Shown one piece after another: positions 1-8,073 of a stretch of 64,000 bases of DNA; position 1 is the first letter of the stretch, and every line of letters begins with the position of its first letter. Location of the stretch: positions 1 through 64,000 of the forward strand of contig JAKQDH010000069.1 in assembly GCA_029558835.1 (NCBI GenBank). The letters run 5' to 3'. A program made the position numbers and the translations under genes. Below the pieces are notes generated by a model that saw only the letters and a list, made by a program, of their open reading frames with translations, made no database searches and was not told where the DNA came from. This DNA comes from Planctomycetota bacterium. GTDB taxonomy: Bacteria > Planctomycetota > Phycisphaerae > UBA1845.

Positions 1-1
1 G

Positions 2-64
2 CACCGTCTGGGACTGACGATCCCGCAACGGCTCCGCTACCTGGAGGAAGTCGCACAAATGTAG
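2..64 (+). CDS. 3' end of a truncated hypothetical CDS
   Basis: Only the last 20 codons and a TAG stop lie in the window. The visible tail reads LGLTIPQRLRYLEEVAQM, an amphipathic helix-like ending with no recognisable domain. The gene starts before the window edge and is on the opposite strand to the polysaccharide cluster that follows, so it is convergent with it. The reading frame is chosen because it is open from the left edge and gives a sensible helix-like composition. No function is assigned. Confidence 0.4.
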   Translation, partial: HRLGLTIPQRLRYLEEVAQM

Positions 65-243
65 TGGAAACTTCGGCCCGCCAACCCCCTTCCCGGGGTC
101 GCTAGGGCCGTTTAGGCTCGACAGGTGTCTAACTTGGGCTAAGGGCCGGGGCTACTTCCGCGGACCGACCAGCCACGCATTTCCGGTGGGTGGTCGCGCC
201 GTTCCGGGGAGACACAACGGGGACCGGTGGCTACCCGTCATTC

Positions 244-2100
244 TCATGCCTCCGCTCCGGAAACAGGTGACTGTCCCCGCATTCCCGGGGGCGGTGAGAC
301 GCGTCGGGACGTCAGTTTCGGAAGCTTCGGCACCGAACGCAGCATTCGCGCCAGCCATCGAAAACGGAAGAACCCTCTTGCCATGCCGCAGATCGGATTG
401 GACCGCGCGAATGCTGCAACCTGCGCGGCAGCCGCCCTGCGAAAGGCCGCCGGAATGAAGATGTTCCGTTTCCCGTCGATGACGGTCTGGTCGCCCGCGG
501 CGCACACGGTGTGCACGCCATGAGGAAATGCCCAGGCTGGATCGGCAGTAATGACGGTCGCCGGAGTCTCCGCGAACTCCGTCGGCGTCAGCCGTGTCAC
601 GCGGTTCAGAACGACCGCGCCGCCGTAGGTCCTGGAACAGTCCTGGGCGGGGCGATAGAGCTGACCTTCGTGGACAAACGGCGTGCCCGCCGGTCGGCTT
701 GAACGCACATCGGTCTTCAGAGGATTGGCCGCATGTGGGATCCAGGGTCCCGTCGGGCAGGACGCGTGCCAGCCATACAGCGTCGTTCGCGTTCCGGAAT
801 CCGTGGTAGTGCAAAGCAACCACCACCGGCCGTCATGTTGGAATACGGTCGCGTCCACGCCGCCGATATCTCGAAGGATGGTTGTGATCCTGCTCCACTG
901 GTCTGGGAGACTCTCAATCTTGTAAAGGCTGATTTCGCGTGCCTGACTGGTCTCCGGGACACAATAGACGTGTCCTTCCCATTCGAATACACATGGGTAA
1001 CTCAGATGAACTGGAAGGGCGAGAACCGTTCGTGGATCTGTAAAGCCTTTGTCGTCGGCCTCGACGACGGAGATTGCCCCCTTGTTTTTCGCGTAGTCGA
1101 AGTCCTCAGCAAAGATAGTCGTAACGCCCGCGCGACGGACTGCGAAAGGGTCGGCCAGGAAACGGTTGCGTGTGCGTGTTGGCAGCCACCGGACAGTTAG
1201 CGGGCAAGTCGCGTCAAGCAGCGTGTGGATTGGCCGATCGATGATCCCGACGTTCCATTGCTCGCCCCGGAACATCGCCTTCCAGATCGCCCGTAGACGG
1301 TTGCGCATGATGCGTCCCGCGAAGCGAACAACCTGCCCGTTGGATGGGTCACGAAACACCGGCGCGACGGTGTGGCAGGGCGCTTGATCCAGATACGCAG
1401 CGTTCCCTGAAAGGATATCTCGGCAGACCCTTGCAGGCCACTCTGCGCTTGCGAGAAGTACCGTGCTCCAGTTGTGCAGGTAGGACTCGCGGACCGTGGC
1501 GAAGACGCCCTTGTACAGCACTACACCGGCGTCGAGCCGCTCCGTGAGACGCTGGAGAGTGCCGCACGTCAGCGGATCGCCGTGGTATATCTCCCAGAAA
1601 CACGCCGGTCCTCCGCGGTACTTCTCCATGTCGCCGTGATGATACGACCAGATCCCGTAGCGCGCGGCCGTCAGAATCTCACCCCGGAGAATCCCCGGAG
1701 CGAGCCGAAGAACGAAGTCGAGTTCGTAGCCGCGAATCGCGCCGATGTCCTCGTCGCGGAAGTACTGCGAGTACTTGCCCTTGGTGACGACCTCGCAGTC
1801 GATGGTGGGCACGCCGGAAAGCAATCGGCTCACATCGACACGACGTCCAGCCTTGGAGCGCCGCATATTCGCCAGAAACCGGTTGTACAGGTGCCACAAG
1901 CTGGTCCATGACCGAAGTTGGTTTTCGATTCGATGCCGGAGCGTCGGGGGAGGAGATGGCGGGGCATGCTTTCTGATGACCAGCGCGAGCTCGACGCCCT
2001 CGACGGCCAGGAGGTGCATCAGACATCTCGCCTGCCATTCCTGGAGCACCGGGCGGTTGCAGATGATACCGAAGCGCAATCGTGGCTTGTTCGTTGTCAT
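244..2100 (-). CDS. Formyltransferase fused to a GINT1-N-like beta-propeller domain
   Basis: This 618-residue protein has a formyltransferase-fold region at about residues 100-235 and a second domain at about 285-560. The first holds the degenerate family loop GIWSYHHGDMEKYRGG (149-164) and LDAGVV (189-194); the His and the Asp are in the expected places, but the usual Asn before the His is Ser. The second has features such as FLADPFAV, YPCVFEWEGHVYCVPET and PHGVHTVC, resembling the propeller-like N-terminal domain of plant glucosamine inositolphosphorylceramide transferases. A cytoplasmic role in N-formylating a sugar, or building a modified sugar for the neighbouring polysaccharide, is an inference. 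It is on the same strand as the polysaccharide genes but separated from them by an istB remnant. The ATG at 2100 has no strong Shine-Dalgarno sequence. Confidence 0.75.
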   Translation of the reverse strand: MTTNKPRLRFGIICNRPVLQEWQARCLMHLLAVEGVELALVIRKHAPPSPPPTLRHRIENQLRSWTSLWHLYNRFLANMRRSKAGRRVDVSRLLSGVPTIDCEVVTKGKYSQYFRDEDIGAIRGYELDFVLRLAPGILRGEILTAARYGIWSYHHGDMEKYRGGPACFWEIYHGDPLTCGTLQRLTERLDAGVVLYKGVFATVRESYLHNWSTVLLASAEWPARVCRDILSGNAAYLDQAPCHTVAPVFRDPSNGQVVRFAGRIMRNRLRAIWKAMFRGEQWNVGIIDRPIHTLLDATCPLTVRWLPTRTRNRFLADPFAVRRAGVTTIFAEDFDYAKNKGAISVVEADDKGFTDPRTVLALPVHLSYPCVFEWEGHVYCVPETSQAREISLYKIESLPDQWSRITTILRDIGGVDATVFQHDGRWWLLCTTTDSGTRTTLYGWHASCPTGPWIPHAANPLKTDVRSSRPAGTPFVHEGQLYRPAQDCSRTYGGAVVLNRVTRLTPTEFAETPATVITADPAWAFPHGVHTVCAAGDQTVIDGKRNIFIPAAFRRAAAAQVAAFARSNPICGMARGFFRFRWLARMLRSVPKLPKLTSRRVSPPPGMRGQSPVSGAEA

Positions 2101-2330
2101 GACGGCCTTCGCTCGGCGCCGCGGGGATCATGGCGCGTTCTACTGAGTTATCGGTCCCCGACTGCCGACGCTTTAGGCCGAGCGGTCGACGCGGGGGGGC
2201 CGCGAGCGCCGCAGAATCTCGCCACCCCCGTTGGGGAGGTCATTGCCGCTTGGGGGGCTGTGATTCCCGGTAGCGTCCCGTTGCCAGGGCGGAGAGCAAT
2301 GGGGCTCCCCCGGGGCGGGGGACCAGGAGG

Positions 2331-2762
2331 ATGATCGGTGGCGTGGGCCTGGGGAAGTCGCACCGGGCGAGCGCACTCGGCTGGGCCGCCCGCCGGACGG
2401 GCCCCCGTGTCCGCTTCGCCACCGCCATCGACATCATCAACAGCCTCGCGCCCGCTCAGAAGGCCGGTCGCTTGGACAACGAGCTGCGGCAATACACCCG
2501 CCCGGAGTTCTTGCTCATCGATGAGCTCGGGCATCCGCCCATTGACAAGCGCGGGCCCGACCCGCTGTTCCAGATCATCAGTCACCGCTACGAGCACGGC
2601 TCGAGCGTGCTGACCACCAACGAGGCCTGCAAGCACTGGCCGTCGATCTTCAACAACGACAGCACGCTAACCTCGGCCATCCTCGACCGCCTCCTGCACC
2701 ACGCCGAGACCGCCATGATCGAAGGCATGAGCGACCGCATGGAAGACCGCCTCGAACCTTGA
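2331..2762 (+). pseudogene. istB: Truncated IstB-type ATPase of an IS21-family element
   Basis: The frame encodes 143 residues matching the ATPase core and C-terminus of IS21 helper ATPases: a degenerate Walker A GGVGLGKSH, a Walker B LLIDELG, the sensor stretch SSVLTTNEACKHW and the C-terminal DRLLHHAETAMIEG. Complete IstB proteins are about 250 residues, so the N-terminal 90-100 residues are missing. No istA transposase remains on either side. The Walker A starts right after the first ATG, so this is a decayed fragment and not a working gene. It lies opposite to and between two minus-strand polysaccharide genes, and probably marks an insertion that split the cluster. Confidence 0.8.
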
Positions 2763-2880
2763 TCGGCGGCGCGGACCACCCCTTCGCCATGCCTCCTCCA
2801 GGCCGGCCCGCCCAACACAGAATCAGACGGGCCCATTTACGGCATTTTCAGACCGGCGCCGACCAAGCCGGGCGGACGTG

Positions 2881-4044
2881 TCACAGTCGGCCGTTGTGAT
2901 TGCACACTTCGTCGAGAACGCGGGCGAGGTTGTGTGCGGCGATGGCGGGTGTGTGGTGAGTGAGGAAGAACTGGCGGGCGCGTCGGCTGCATTCCTGCCA
3001 GCGCTGCCGGTCATGGAACAGGGCACGCAGCTCACGCTCCAGCGTCGGCGGATCGTTCGCAATGGCGCCGAGCCGGAAACGCCCGATCAGGCCGTCAATG
3101 TCCACGGTGGAAACCGTGGGCAGGCCCCAGCTCCAGGCCTCGATAAACACGGTGGGAAAACCCTCGACGGTGGAGGTCAGGACGAGGGCGTGGGCATGGG
3201 CGTAGAAACGACCGACCTCCGCGTGGGGCACGGGGCCGTAGAGGTGCACGTTGGGTAGTTGCCGGGCTTGGTGAAGGATACGCTCGGCGTAGGCATCAGC
3301 GCGGTTCGCTCCGCCCACGAGGTCGAAGTCGAAGTCGGGGCACGCGCGGGCAAGCTCCAGCAGCCATTCCACGCGCTTGACGTGGAAGATCCGTCCCAGC
3401 CACAAGATGCGCGGGCGTCCCTGCGGGAACTGTACCAGCGGAGCGTCGTCGTTGCCGCGGCCACCGATCGGCAGGACCACGGTGCTCGTGAGGTTGCGCC
3501 AATCGAGCAGCATGCGGCGCTGCCGCTCCGTCTGGGCGACGATGCGGTCAGCGCGGCCCAGGCCGTAAGTGTAGAGGACGCGTTCGCGGCGGGTGGTCAG
3601 CTTGGGCAGGGTGGGATCGCAATCCTGGTCGTTCATCACGAGGAAGACGAAGCGCCGGCGGCGCCGTGCCGCCCAGAGATACACTTGCCCCGTCAGGGAA
3701 TCGGCGCACGATTGCAGGTAGACGTCGGCGTCCGCGCGCTTGAGGGCGGCGTTCAGCCTGGTCCAGCGCGGATGGAAGAAGCGGAGGACGGGCAGGCCGC
3801 AGCGCGGGTCGGCCCCCTTGTACACCGTGACGCCGTCGCACTCCTCACCGTCGGGCTGGCCGGAATCGGCGACCACGAAGCTGACCGGGTAGCCTAGGTC
3901 ACGCAACGCCCGCGCGACGGCTACCACCTGCACCTCGGCCCCGCCGACGTGGTGCAGGTCCGGTCGCGGCCGCAGGACGTTATAGGCCGCGGGCGCGACG
4001 ACGCAGACGCGGGGCTTGTGTCCGTTTCCGGTGGATGCCGGCAT
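2881..4044 (-). CDS. GT4-family glycosyltransferase
   Basis: The 387-residue protein has the two Rossmann-like halves of GT-B enzymes. The N-terminal half carries the acceptor-side motif HHVGGAEVQVVAVARAL near residues 32-48. The C-terminal half has the nucleotide-sugar segment RPRILWLGRIFHVKRVEWLLE and the EX7E motif in EGFPTVFIEAWSWGLPTV near residue 300. It should transfer a sugar from an NDP-sugar to a lipid-linked intermediate on the cytoplasmic face of the membrane. The ATG at 4044 is 3 bp from the stop codon of the upstream flippase gene, so it is the last gene of the contiguous cluster before the istB fragment. The sugar specificity cannot be read from the sequence. Confidence 0.88.
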   Translation of the reverse strand: MPASTGNGHKPRVCVVAPAAYNVLRPRPDLHHVGGAEVQVVAVARALRDLGYPVSFVVADSGQPDGEECDGVTVYKGADPRCGLPVLRFFHPRWTRLNAALKRADADVYLQSCADSLTGQVYLWAARRRRRFVFLVMNDQDCDPTLPKLTTRRERVLYTYGLGRADRIVAQTERQRRMLLDWRNLTSTVVLPIGGRGNDDAPLVQFPQGRPRILWLGRIFHVKRVEWLLELARACPDFDFDLVGGANRADAYAERILHQARQLPNVHLYGPVPHAEVGRFYAHAHALVLTSTVEGFPTVFIEAWSWGLPTVSTVDIDGLIGRFRLGAIANDPPTLERELRALFHDRQRWQECSRRARQFFLTHHTPAIAAHNLARVLDEVCNHNGRL

Positions 4045-4047
4045 GAC

Positions 4048-5682
4048 TTAGGTTCCCTCTGAGGAAGCTACGGCAGCGCGGTTCAGGATCGGCACGCGGC
4101 AGCGCCGGCCACGCAACCTGCTTAGCGCCCGGGCCTTCCACGCGCCGGGTACGACCCAGCGCCAGTAGACGGCCACGGTAACGACGCCGCCGGCGCCGGC
4201 TCCCGCCATAAGGGCGACAGGGGGCGTGTCCGGAAAGCCCAGGCGGGCAAGCACGAGGCAGCAGGTGAACGGCAGGCCCGCAAGCACCGGTCCCGGCACG
4301 ACCGCCCGGAGGTAATCTTGCCAACTCAATTGCAGCACGCGACATGCGTAGGCGGGCAGCACGATGCCGCCGTTTACGGCAATGGGCAAAGCGAGCGTAG
4401 CGGCCGCGCCCACGGTGCCACCTTGCAGCGGACCCAGGACGATCAGGCCGGCCGCGATGCCGATACCGGCCGCCACGAGTTCGAACACGGCAGGCCACCC
4501 GTGCCGCCCCATGCCCAGCAGGATCGAGAAGGCACCGAGTTGCGGCACCGCCAGCAGGTGCGCCACCGCCAGCACCCCCAGCACGAGGGGCGCTTCATAG
4601 CTGGGCCCCATCCAGACGTTCAGCAGGGGGCCGCCCATGACCAGCAGCAGCACGGTCGCCGGTAGCGTTACGTACAGGCCGTACTTCGACGACTGGGTCA
4701 GCAGGCGCTGCAAGGCCGCGGTATCCGCCCGGGCATCCAGGGCGCTGCTCGCGGGAATGAACACCTGGGCGTACTGCTTGACGAAGCGCCAGAGATGCAT
4801 CACCAGGGCCCGCTGGCGGGCGTAGACCGCCAAGACGGCCGGCCCCAGAAAGAAGGCTACGAACAGGCTGTTGACCTGGTACAGGCCGGTGCGCGCCACC
4901 GTCTGCAACACTGCGCGAAACCCGAAACCGATCACCTCGCGCGCGGTACTCCAGTGGCATGACGAAACGGAAAGCCGCAGGGGCCGACAGAGGCGCCGCG
5001 CCGCGACCCAGTTTGCAACCCACAGCACGATCTCACCCAGCAGCGTTACCCACGCCAGGGCAACCAGCGACTGGCCCATGATGAGCAAAGCGCCCATCAC
5101 GACGAGCACGACTAGGTCGCGTACGCCACGCAGGAGGTTCAGGACGTCATAGCGCTCATAACCCGTAATGACGGCGTTGAACACGCTCGCGGGCATCTGC
5201 ACGGCCGCACTGGCGCACAGCAGGAAGACGACCCAGCGTGCGGTGCCGTAGAGGGCGGGGTCGGTGTTGGGCAGAAACACCTGGATGCAGGCGGCGAGCA
5301 CGGCCGACGCCGCCAGGCCAAGCACGGCCCCGGCGCTGAGCAACGCCAGACACGTGCTGGCGACATTGTTGAGCGCCGCCCAGTCCTGCACGGTGCGCAG
5401 GCGGGCGACGTAGCGCTGCACGGCCGAAGCAATGCCCAGCGCCAGCAGGCTGATGTGAAACACCAGCGACCAGCCGAGGTCCCAGATGCCCAGTAGTTCC
5501 TGTCCCTGGTGCCGGTCCAGCAGACGCGGGAGCACGAAGCCGGAGATCAGCACGAGCAGGTACCAGACCCAGTTGGCGACCACGTTACGGGCAATGCGGC
5601 CGCCGCCGGTTGACGACGCCGCCGGGGCGGATGGCGCGGCGCGGCAGCCGGCCTGCGATTTGGGTGGATCAGACGTAGCCAT
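4048..5682 (-). CDS. Wzx-like polysaccharide flippase (MOP superfamily)
   Basis: This 544-residue integral membrane protein is an alternation of hydrophobic segments and short charged loops, with about 12-14 predicted membrane spans. Its early section NVVANWVWYLLVLISGFVLP resembles the first helix of Wzx/MurJ-type flippases. The usual Wzx length is 400-520 residues, so this one is slightly long because of a Ser/Ala/Pro-rich cytoplasmic N-terminus of about 35 residues. It should flip the lipid-linked repeat unit across the inner membrane. Its start overlaps the end of the sulfotransferase gene by 14 bp, which suggests translational coupling, and the Wzy-like polymerase is two genes upstream. 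Together these define a Wzx/Wzy-type pathway. Confidence 0.85.
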   Translation of the reverse strand: MATSDPPKSQAGCRAAPSAPAASSTGGGRIARNVVANWVWYLLVLISGFVLPRLLDRHQGQELLGIWDLGWSLVFHISLLALGIASAVQRYVARLRTVQDWAALNNVASTCLALLSAGAVLGLAASAVLAACIQVFLPNTDPALYGTARWVVFLLCASAAVQMPASVFNAVITGYERYDVLNLLRGVRDLVVLVVMGALLIMGQSLVALAWVTLLGEIVLWVANWVAARRLCRPLRLSVSSCHWSTAREVIGFGFRAVLQTVARTGLYQVNSLFVAFFLGPAVLAVYARQRALVMHLWRFVKQYAQVFIPASSALDARADTAALQRLLTQSSKYGLYVTLPATVLLLVMGGPLLNVWMGPSYEAPLVLGVLAVAHLLAVPQLGAFSILLGMGRHGWPAVFELVAAGIGIAAGLIVLGPLQGGTVGAAATLALPIAVNGGIVLPAYACRVLQLSWQDYLRAVVPGPVLAGLPFTCCLVLARLGFPDTPPVALMAGAGAGGVVTVAVYWRWVVPGAWKARALSRLRGRRCRVPILNRAAVASSEGT

Positions 5683-6595
5683 ACTTACGATTCAGGTTAC
5701 CCGCGATGCTCTCGAACACCTCCAGGTCATCGGCGGTAAGCGTCGAACGCCATTTCTCGTCGCGCGTGATTTCCCCTGAGGAACGCAGGCGCATCGAGTT
5801 GCCGATAATGTGGTGTTCGACGGCGCGGAAGTCGTGGAGCCAGTCCAGCGGCGGCAGGCCCAGGTGCACGAGAGCGTGGTTCACGTTACGGTCCGGCTCG
5901 GCGCACAACTCTTCGTAGCCCACCTTGAGGGTGATGGCGGCGGGAAGCCTGGCGACGAGGCGGTCGCACTCCTCGTGAGTGCGTTTCCATTCAAGCGCGG
6001 CATCGGTCATGGACAGGTTATGATGCTTCATGTAGGAACAGGCCGCCCCGCGTCCATCACGAATCATGTAGATGACACGAATGTCCCACCAGCCGGCCTG
6101 GTGCAGGTAGAGCAGGCGCACGGGGTCTTTGGAGCCGTCCAGAAACACGTCGGCTTGTTGCAGTTCCGTGACGATGCGGATCAACGCCCGGTTGCGCGCC
6201 AGAACAGCCTGGAAATGACGATGGGCGCCCGGCAGCATCCGTAGGGCGAGGCGGCGAGCCTGCTCCCAGGGGCGACCACGCACGCGGGCCCGCAGGACAC
6301 GGTCGTGGAGCCGGCGGTCGCGCAGACGGAAGTGCGTGCCGAAGTCCTCGAAGGAGAACGGTACGCCTTCCGCGGCGCAACGACTTTGTAAGGCGATCCA
6401 GAAGGAACACTGCTTCACTCGCGTACCGCAGGAACAGTCGTAGTGGTCGACGTCACCGAGGGCCTGCCCCTTAAGTTCCCCGATCGTGGCGACCTTGGGG
6501 TGGGCGTTGAGCAGGAACGTCAGCAACGTTGAACCGGAGTAGCTTGGCGAGAGGATGTATGCCAGTCGATCCACGGTGCTGTTGATCTTCCTCAT
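5669..6595 (-). CDS. PAPS-dependent sulfotransferase
   Basis: The 308-residue protein carries a PAPS-binding loop, LSPSYSGSTLLTFLLNAHP (starting near residue 14), and the 3'-phosphate site VIYMIRDGRGAACSYMK. These are the two signature elements of carbohydrate/tyrosine sulfotransferase-like enzymes. A Cys pair (CSCGTRVKQC) near residue 55 may stabilise the fold. I chose the ATG at 6595 (MRKINSTVDRLAY) because the frame upstream overlaps the polymerase gene and is Arg/Pro-rich. It probably sulfates a sugar of the repeat unit. Its place between the polymerase and flippase genes, with a 14-bp overlap into the flippase gene, ties it to the polymer. Confidence 0.85.
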   Translation of the reverse strand: MRKINSTVDRLAYILSPSYSGSTLLTFLLNAHPKVATIGELKGQALGDVDHYDCSCGTRVKQCSFWIALQSRCAAEGVPFSFEDFGTHFRLRDRRLHDRVLRARVRGRPWEQARRLALRMLPGAHRHFQAVLARNRALIRIVTELQQADVFLDGSKDPVRLLYLHQAGWWDIRVIYMIRDGRGAACSYMKHHNLSMTDAALEWKRTHEECDRLVARLPAAITLKVGYEELCAEPDRNVNHALVHLGLPPLDWLHDFRAVEHHIIGNSMRLRSSGEITRDEKWRSTLTADDLEVFESIAGNLNRKYGYV

Positions 6596-6606
6596 CGAGG
6601 GGACGC

Positions 6607-8067
6607 TCAGGCGGGCGGACGCGCTCCGAGTCGGTTGAGGCCGGGGGCCCCGAGGTCGTAGAAACGCCGGGAAGGCGCTGAGGCCGCGTTCGCCGCAGGC
6701 CGCCACGCGACCTTGCTCTTCTCTACAACCACGCGCAGGGCCAGGGCCCAGAGGCACCAATAGGGGAGCGTGCTCTGGGTCGGATAGAAACTCTGGCAGC
6801 CCAGAGCCGTAACGAGCAGCACCGTGATCGTGGCCAGACCCATGCCGCCTACGCCCGCAAGGACACGGTCCGTTCGGTCGCGGAAGAGGCGGAGCGTAAG
6901 AACGAAGATGCCCACGTGCAGCACCAGAACGGGCAGCAGGCCGACGACGCCCATGTCCAGGAGGACTTCCAGATACGCATTATGCGGATGGGTCGGGGCG
7001 GACCCGCCTTCCAGCCAGCGATCCCGCACGGCGGTCCGTTGGCAGGCGACGCCCCCAAAGCCCAACGCGGGGGCCAGCGTGAACTGTTCAAAGGCAGCCG
7101 GCCACAGGTCCGTGACCCGGCCGGCCGTTACCTGGTCCCAGTCGTGCGCGTCCTGGGAAGCGGGTGCTCCGGCTGACCAGCCCATGCCCAGGCGCGCGGG
7201 CACGGCCGGTACCGCGGCGCACACGACAATCACCGTCAGGGGCAACGCCAGCAGGAGCTTGCGCCAGCGGGCCAGGCCTAGCACGACCCCGGCGGCCGCG
7301 AAGCCCAGGTAGCTGCCGCGCGAATGGCACAGGATCATGCCCAGGAACATCGCGCCGGCCGCCCCCAGCAACAGCGCCCGCACCTGCCAGCGACGCACAC
7401 ACAGACAGGCAAACGTAAGGGTTGCCCAGAACGCCCCGGCCAGCAACATGGACATGTCAATGGCCATCAGCCCCACGTCCCGGTCGATGCGATGCCGGTA
7501 CGCCATGAACTCGGATGTTGAGCCGGTGGCCAGGGAGCTGAGCGGAACGTGCCTCATCACGCAGATCGCGTAGACAAAGGCAGCCAAGATTGCGACGCCG
7601 GCGACGGCCAGCAGCCGCCTTCGCGTCCGACAACCGTCGAAGAGCATCAACGCCAGCACGATGAACTTGACGCGGTTGATGAGAAACTCACCGGTGAAAC
7701 CGAGGAAACCGGGGCCGCCCTGCCCCGGTTCGTCGTCCGCACCGCCGGCGATGGCCTCGAGGTCCAGCACCGCCCGGACGTAGGCCACGCCGATGAGAAA
7801 CACGAAGATGGCAAGCGTCACCGTGACCAGCCGTGGCACATCCCAGGGACGCTGAGCTGCACGCCGGTCCAGCCACCAGCCGAGGACGGTGACTACGAAC
7901 AGGAGGTTCCAGGGATTGAGCCCATTGATGCCCAGCAGATACTGCGGGAAGTCCTGCCGCTGCATGAAGACGGAGAGGAAAACCAGGGCGCAGGCGGGGA
8001 CGAACCAGTTGCGCCAAGCCCAGACGCCCAGCGTCACGACAACCAGCCACAGCAGGTAGACGCGCAT
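6607..8067 (-). CDS. O-antigen ligase/polymerase-like membrane protein (Wzy/WaaL type)
   Basis: The 486-residue protein has about 11-12 membrane segments. It carries two hallmarks of the O-antigen ligase/polymerase family: the short motif CHSRGSYLGF in a membrane-loop boundary near the middle, and the large periplasmic loop ending HPHNAYLEVLLDMGVVGLLP, where the HNxYLxxLxxxG pattern is characteristic. In this setting it is most likely the Wzy polymerase that joins flipped repeat units in the periplasm, although ligase and polymerase cannot be told apart from sequence alone. It begins 6 bp after the GT-C-like gene and ends 11 bp before the sulfotransferase ATG. The C-terminal tail is Ala/Pro-rich and cytoplasmic. 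Confidence 0.85.
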   Translation of the reverse strand: MRVYLLWLVVVTLGVWAWRNWFVPACALVFLSVFMQRQDFPQYLLGINGLNPWNLLFVVTVLGWWLDRRAAQRPWDVPRLVTVTLAIFVFLIGVAYVRAVLDLEAIAGGADDEPGQGGPGFLGFTGEFLINRVKFIVLALMLFDGCRTRRRLLAVAGVAILAAFVYAICVMRHVPLSSLATGSTSEFMAYRHRIDRDVGLMAIDMSMLLAGAFWATLTFACLCVRRWQVRALLLGAAGAMFLGMILCHSRGSYLGFAAAGVVLGLARWRKLLLALPLTVIVVCAAVPAVPARLGMGWSAGAPASQDAHDWDQVTAGRVTDLWPAAFEQFTLAPALGFGGVACQRTAVRDRWLEGGSAPTHPHNAYLEVLLDMGVVGLLPVLVLHVGIFVLTLRLFRDRTDRVLAGVGGMGLATITVLLVTALGCQSFYPTQSTLPYWCLWALALRVVVEKSKVAWRPAANAASAPSRRFYDLGAPGLNRLGARPPA

Positions 8068-8073
8068 GGTTGC

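Noticed and set aside
3259-3897. A long plus-strand open frame across the GT4 gene
   Set aside because: It is antisense to a clear glycosyltransferase gene, and its composition (Ala/Gly/Arg/Val-rich) is typical of antisense frames.
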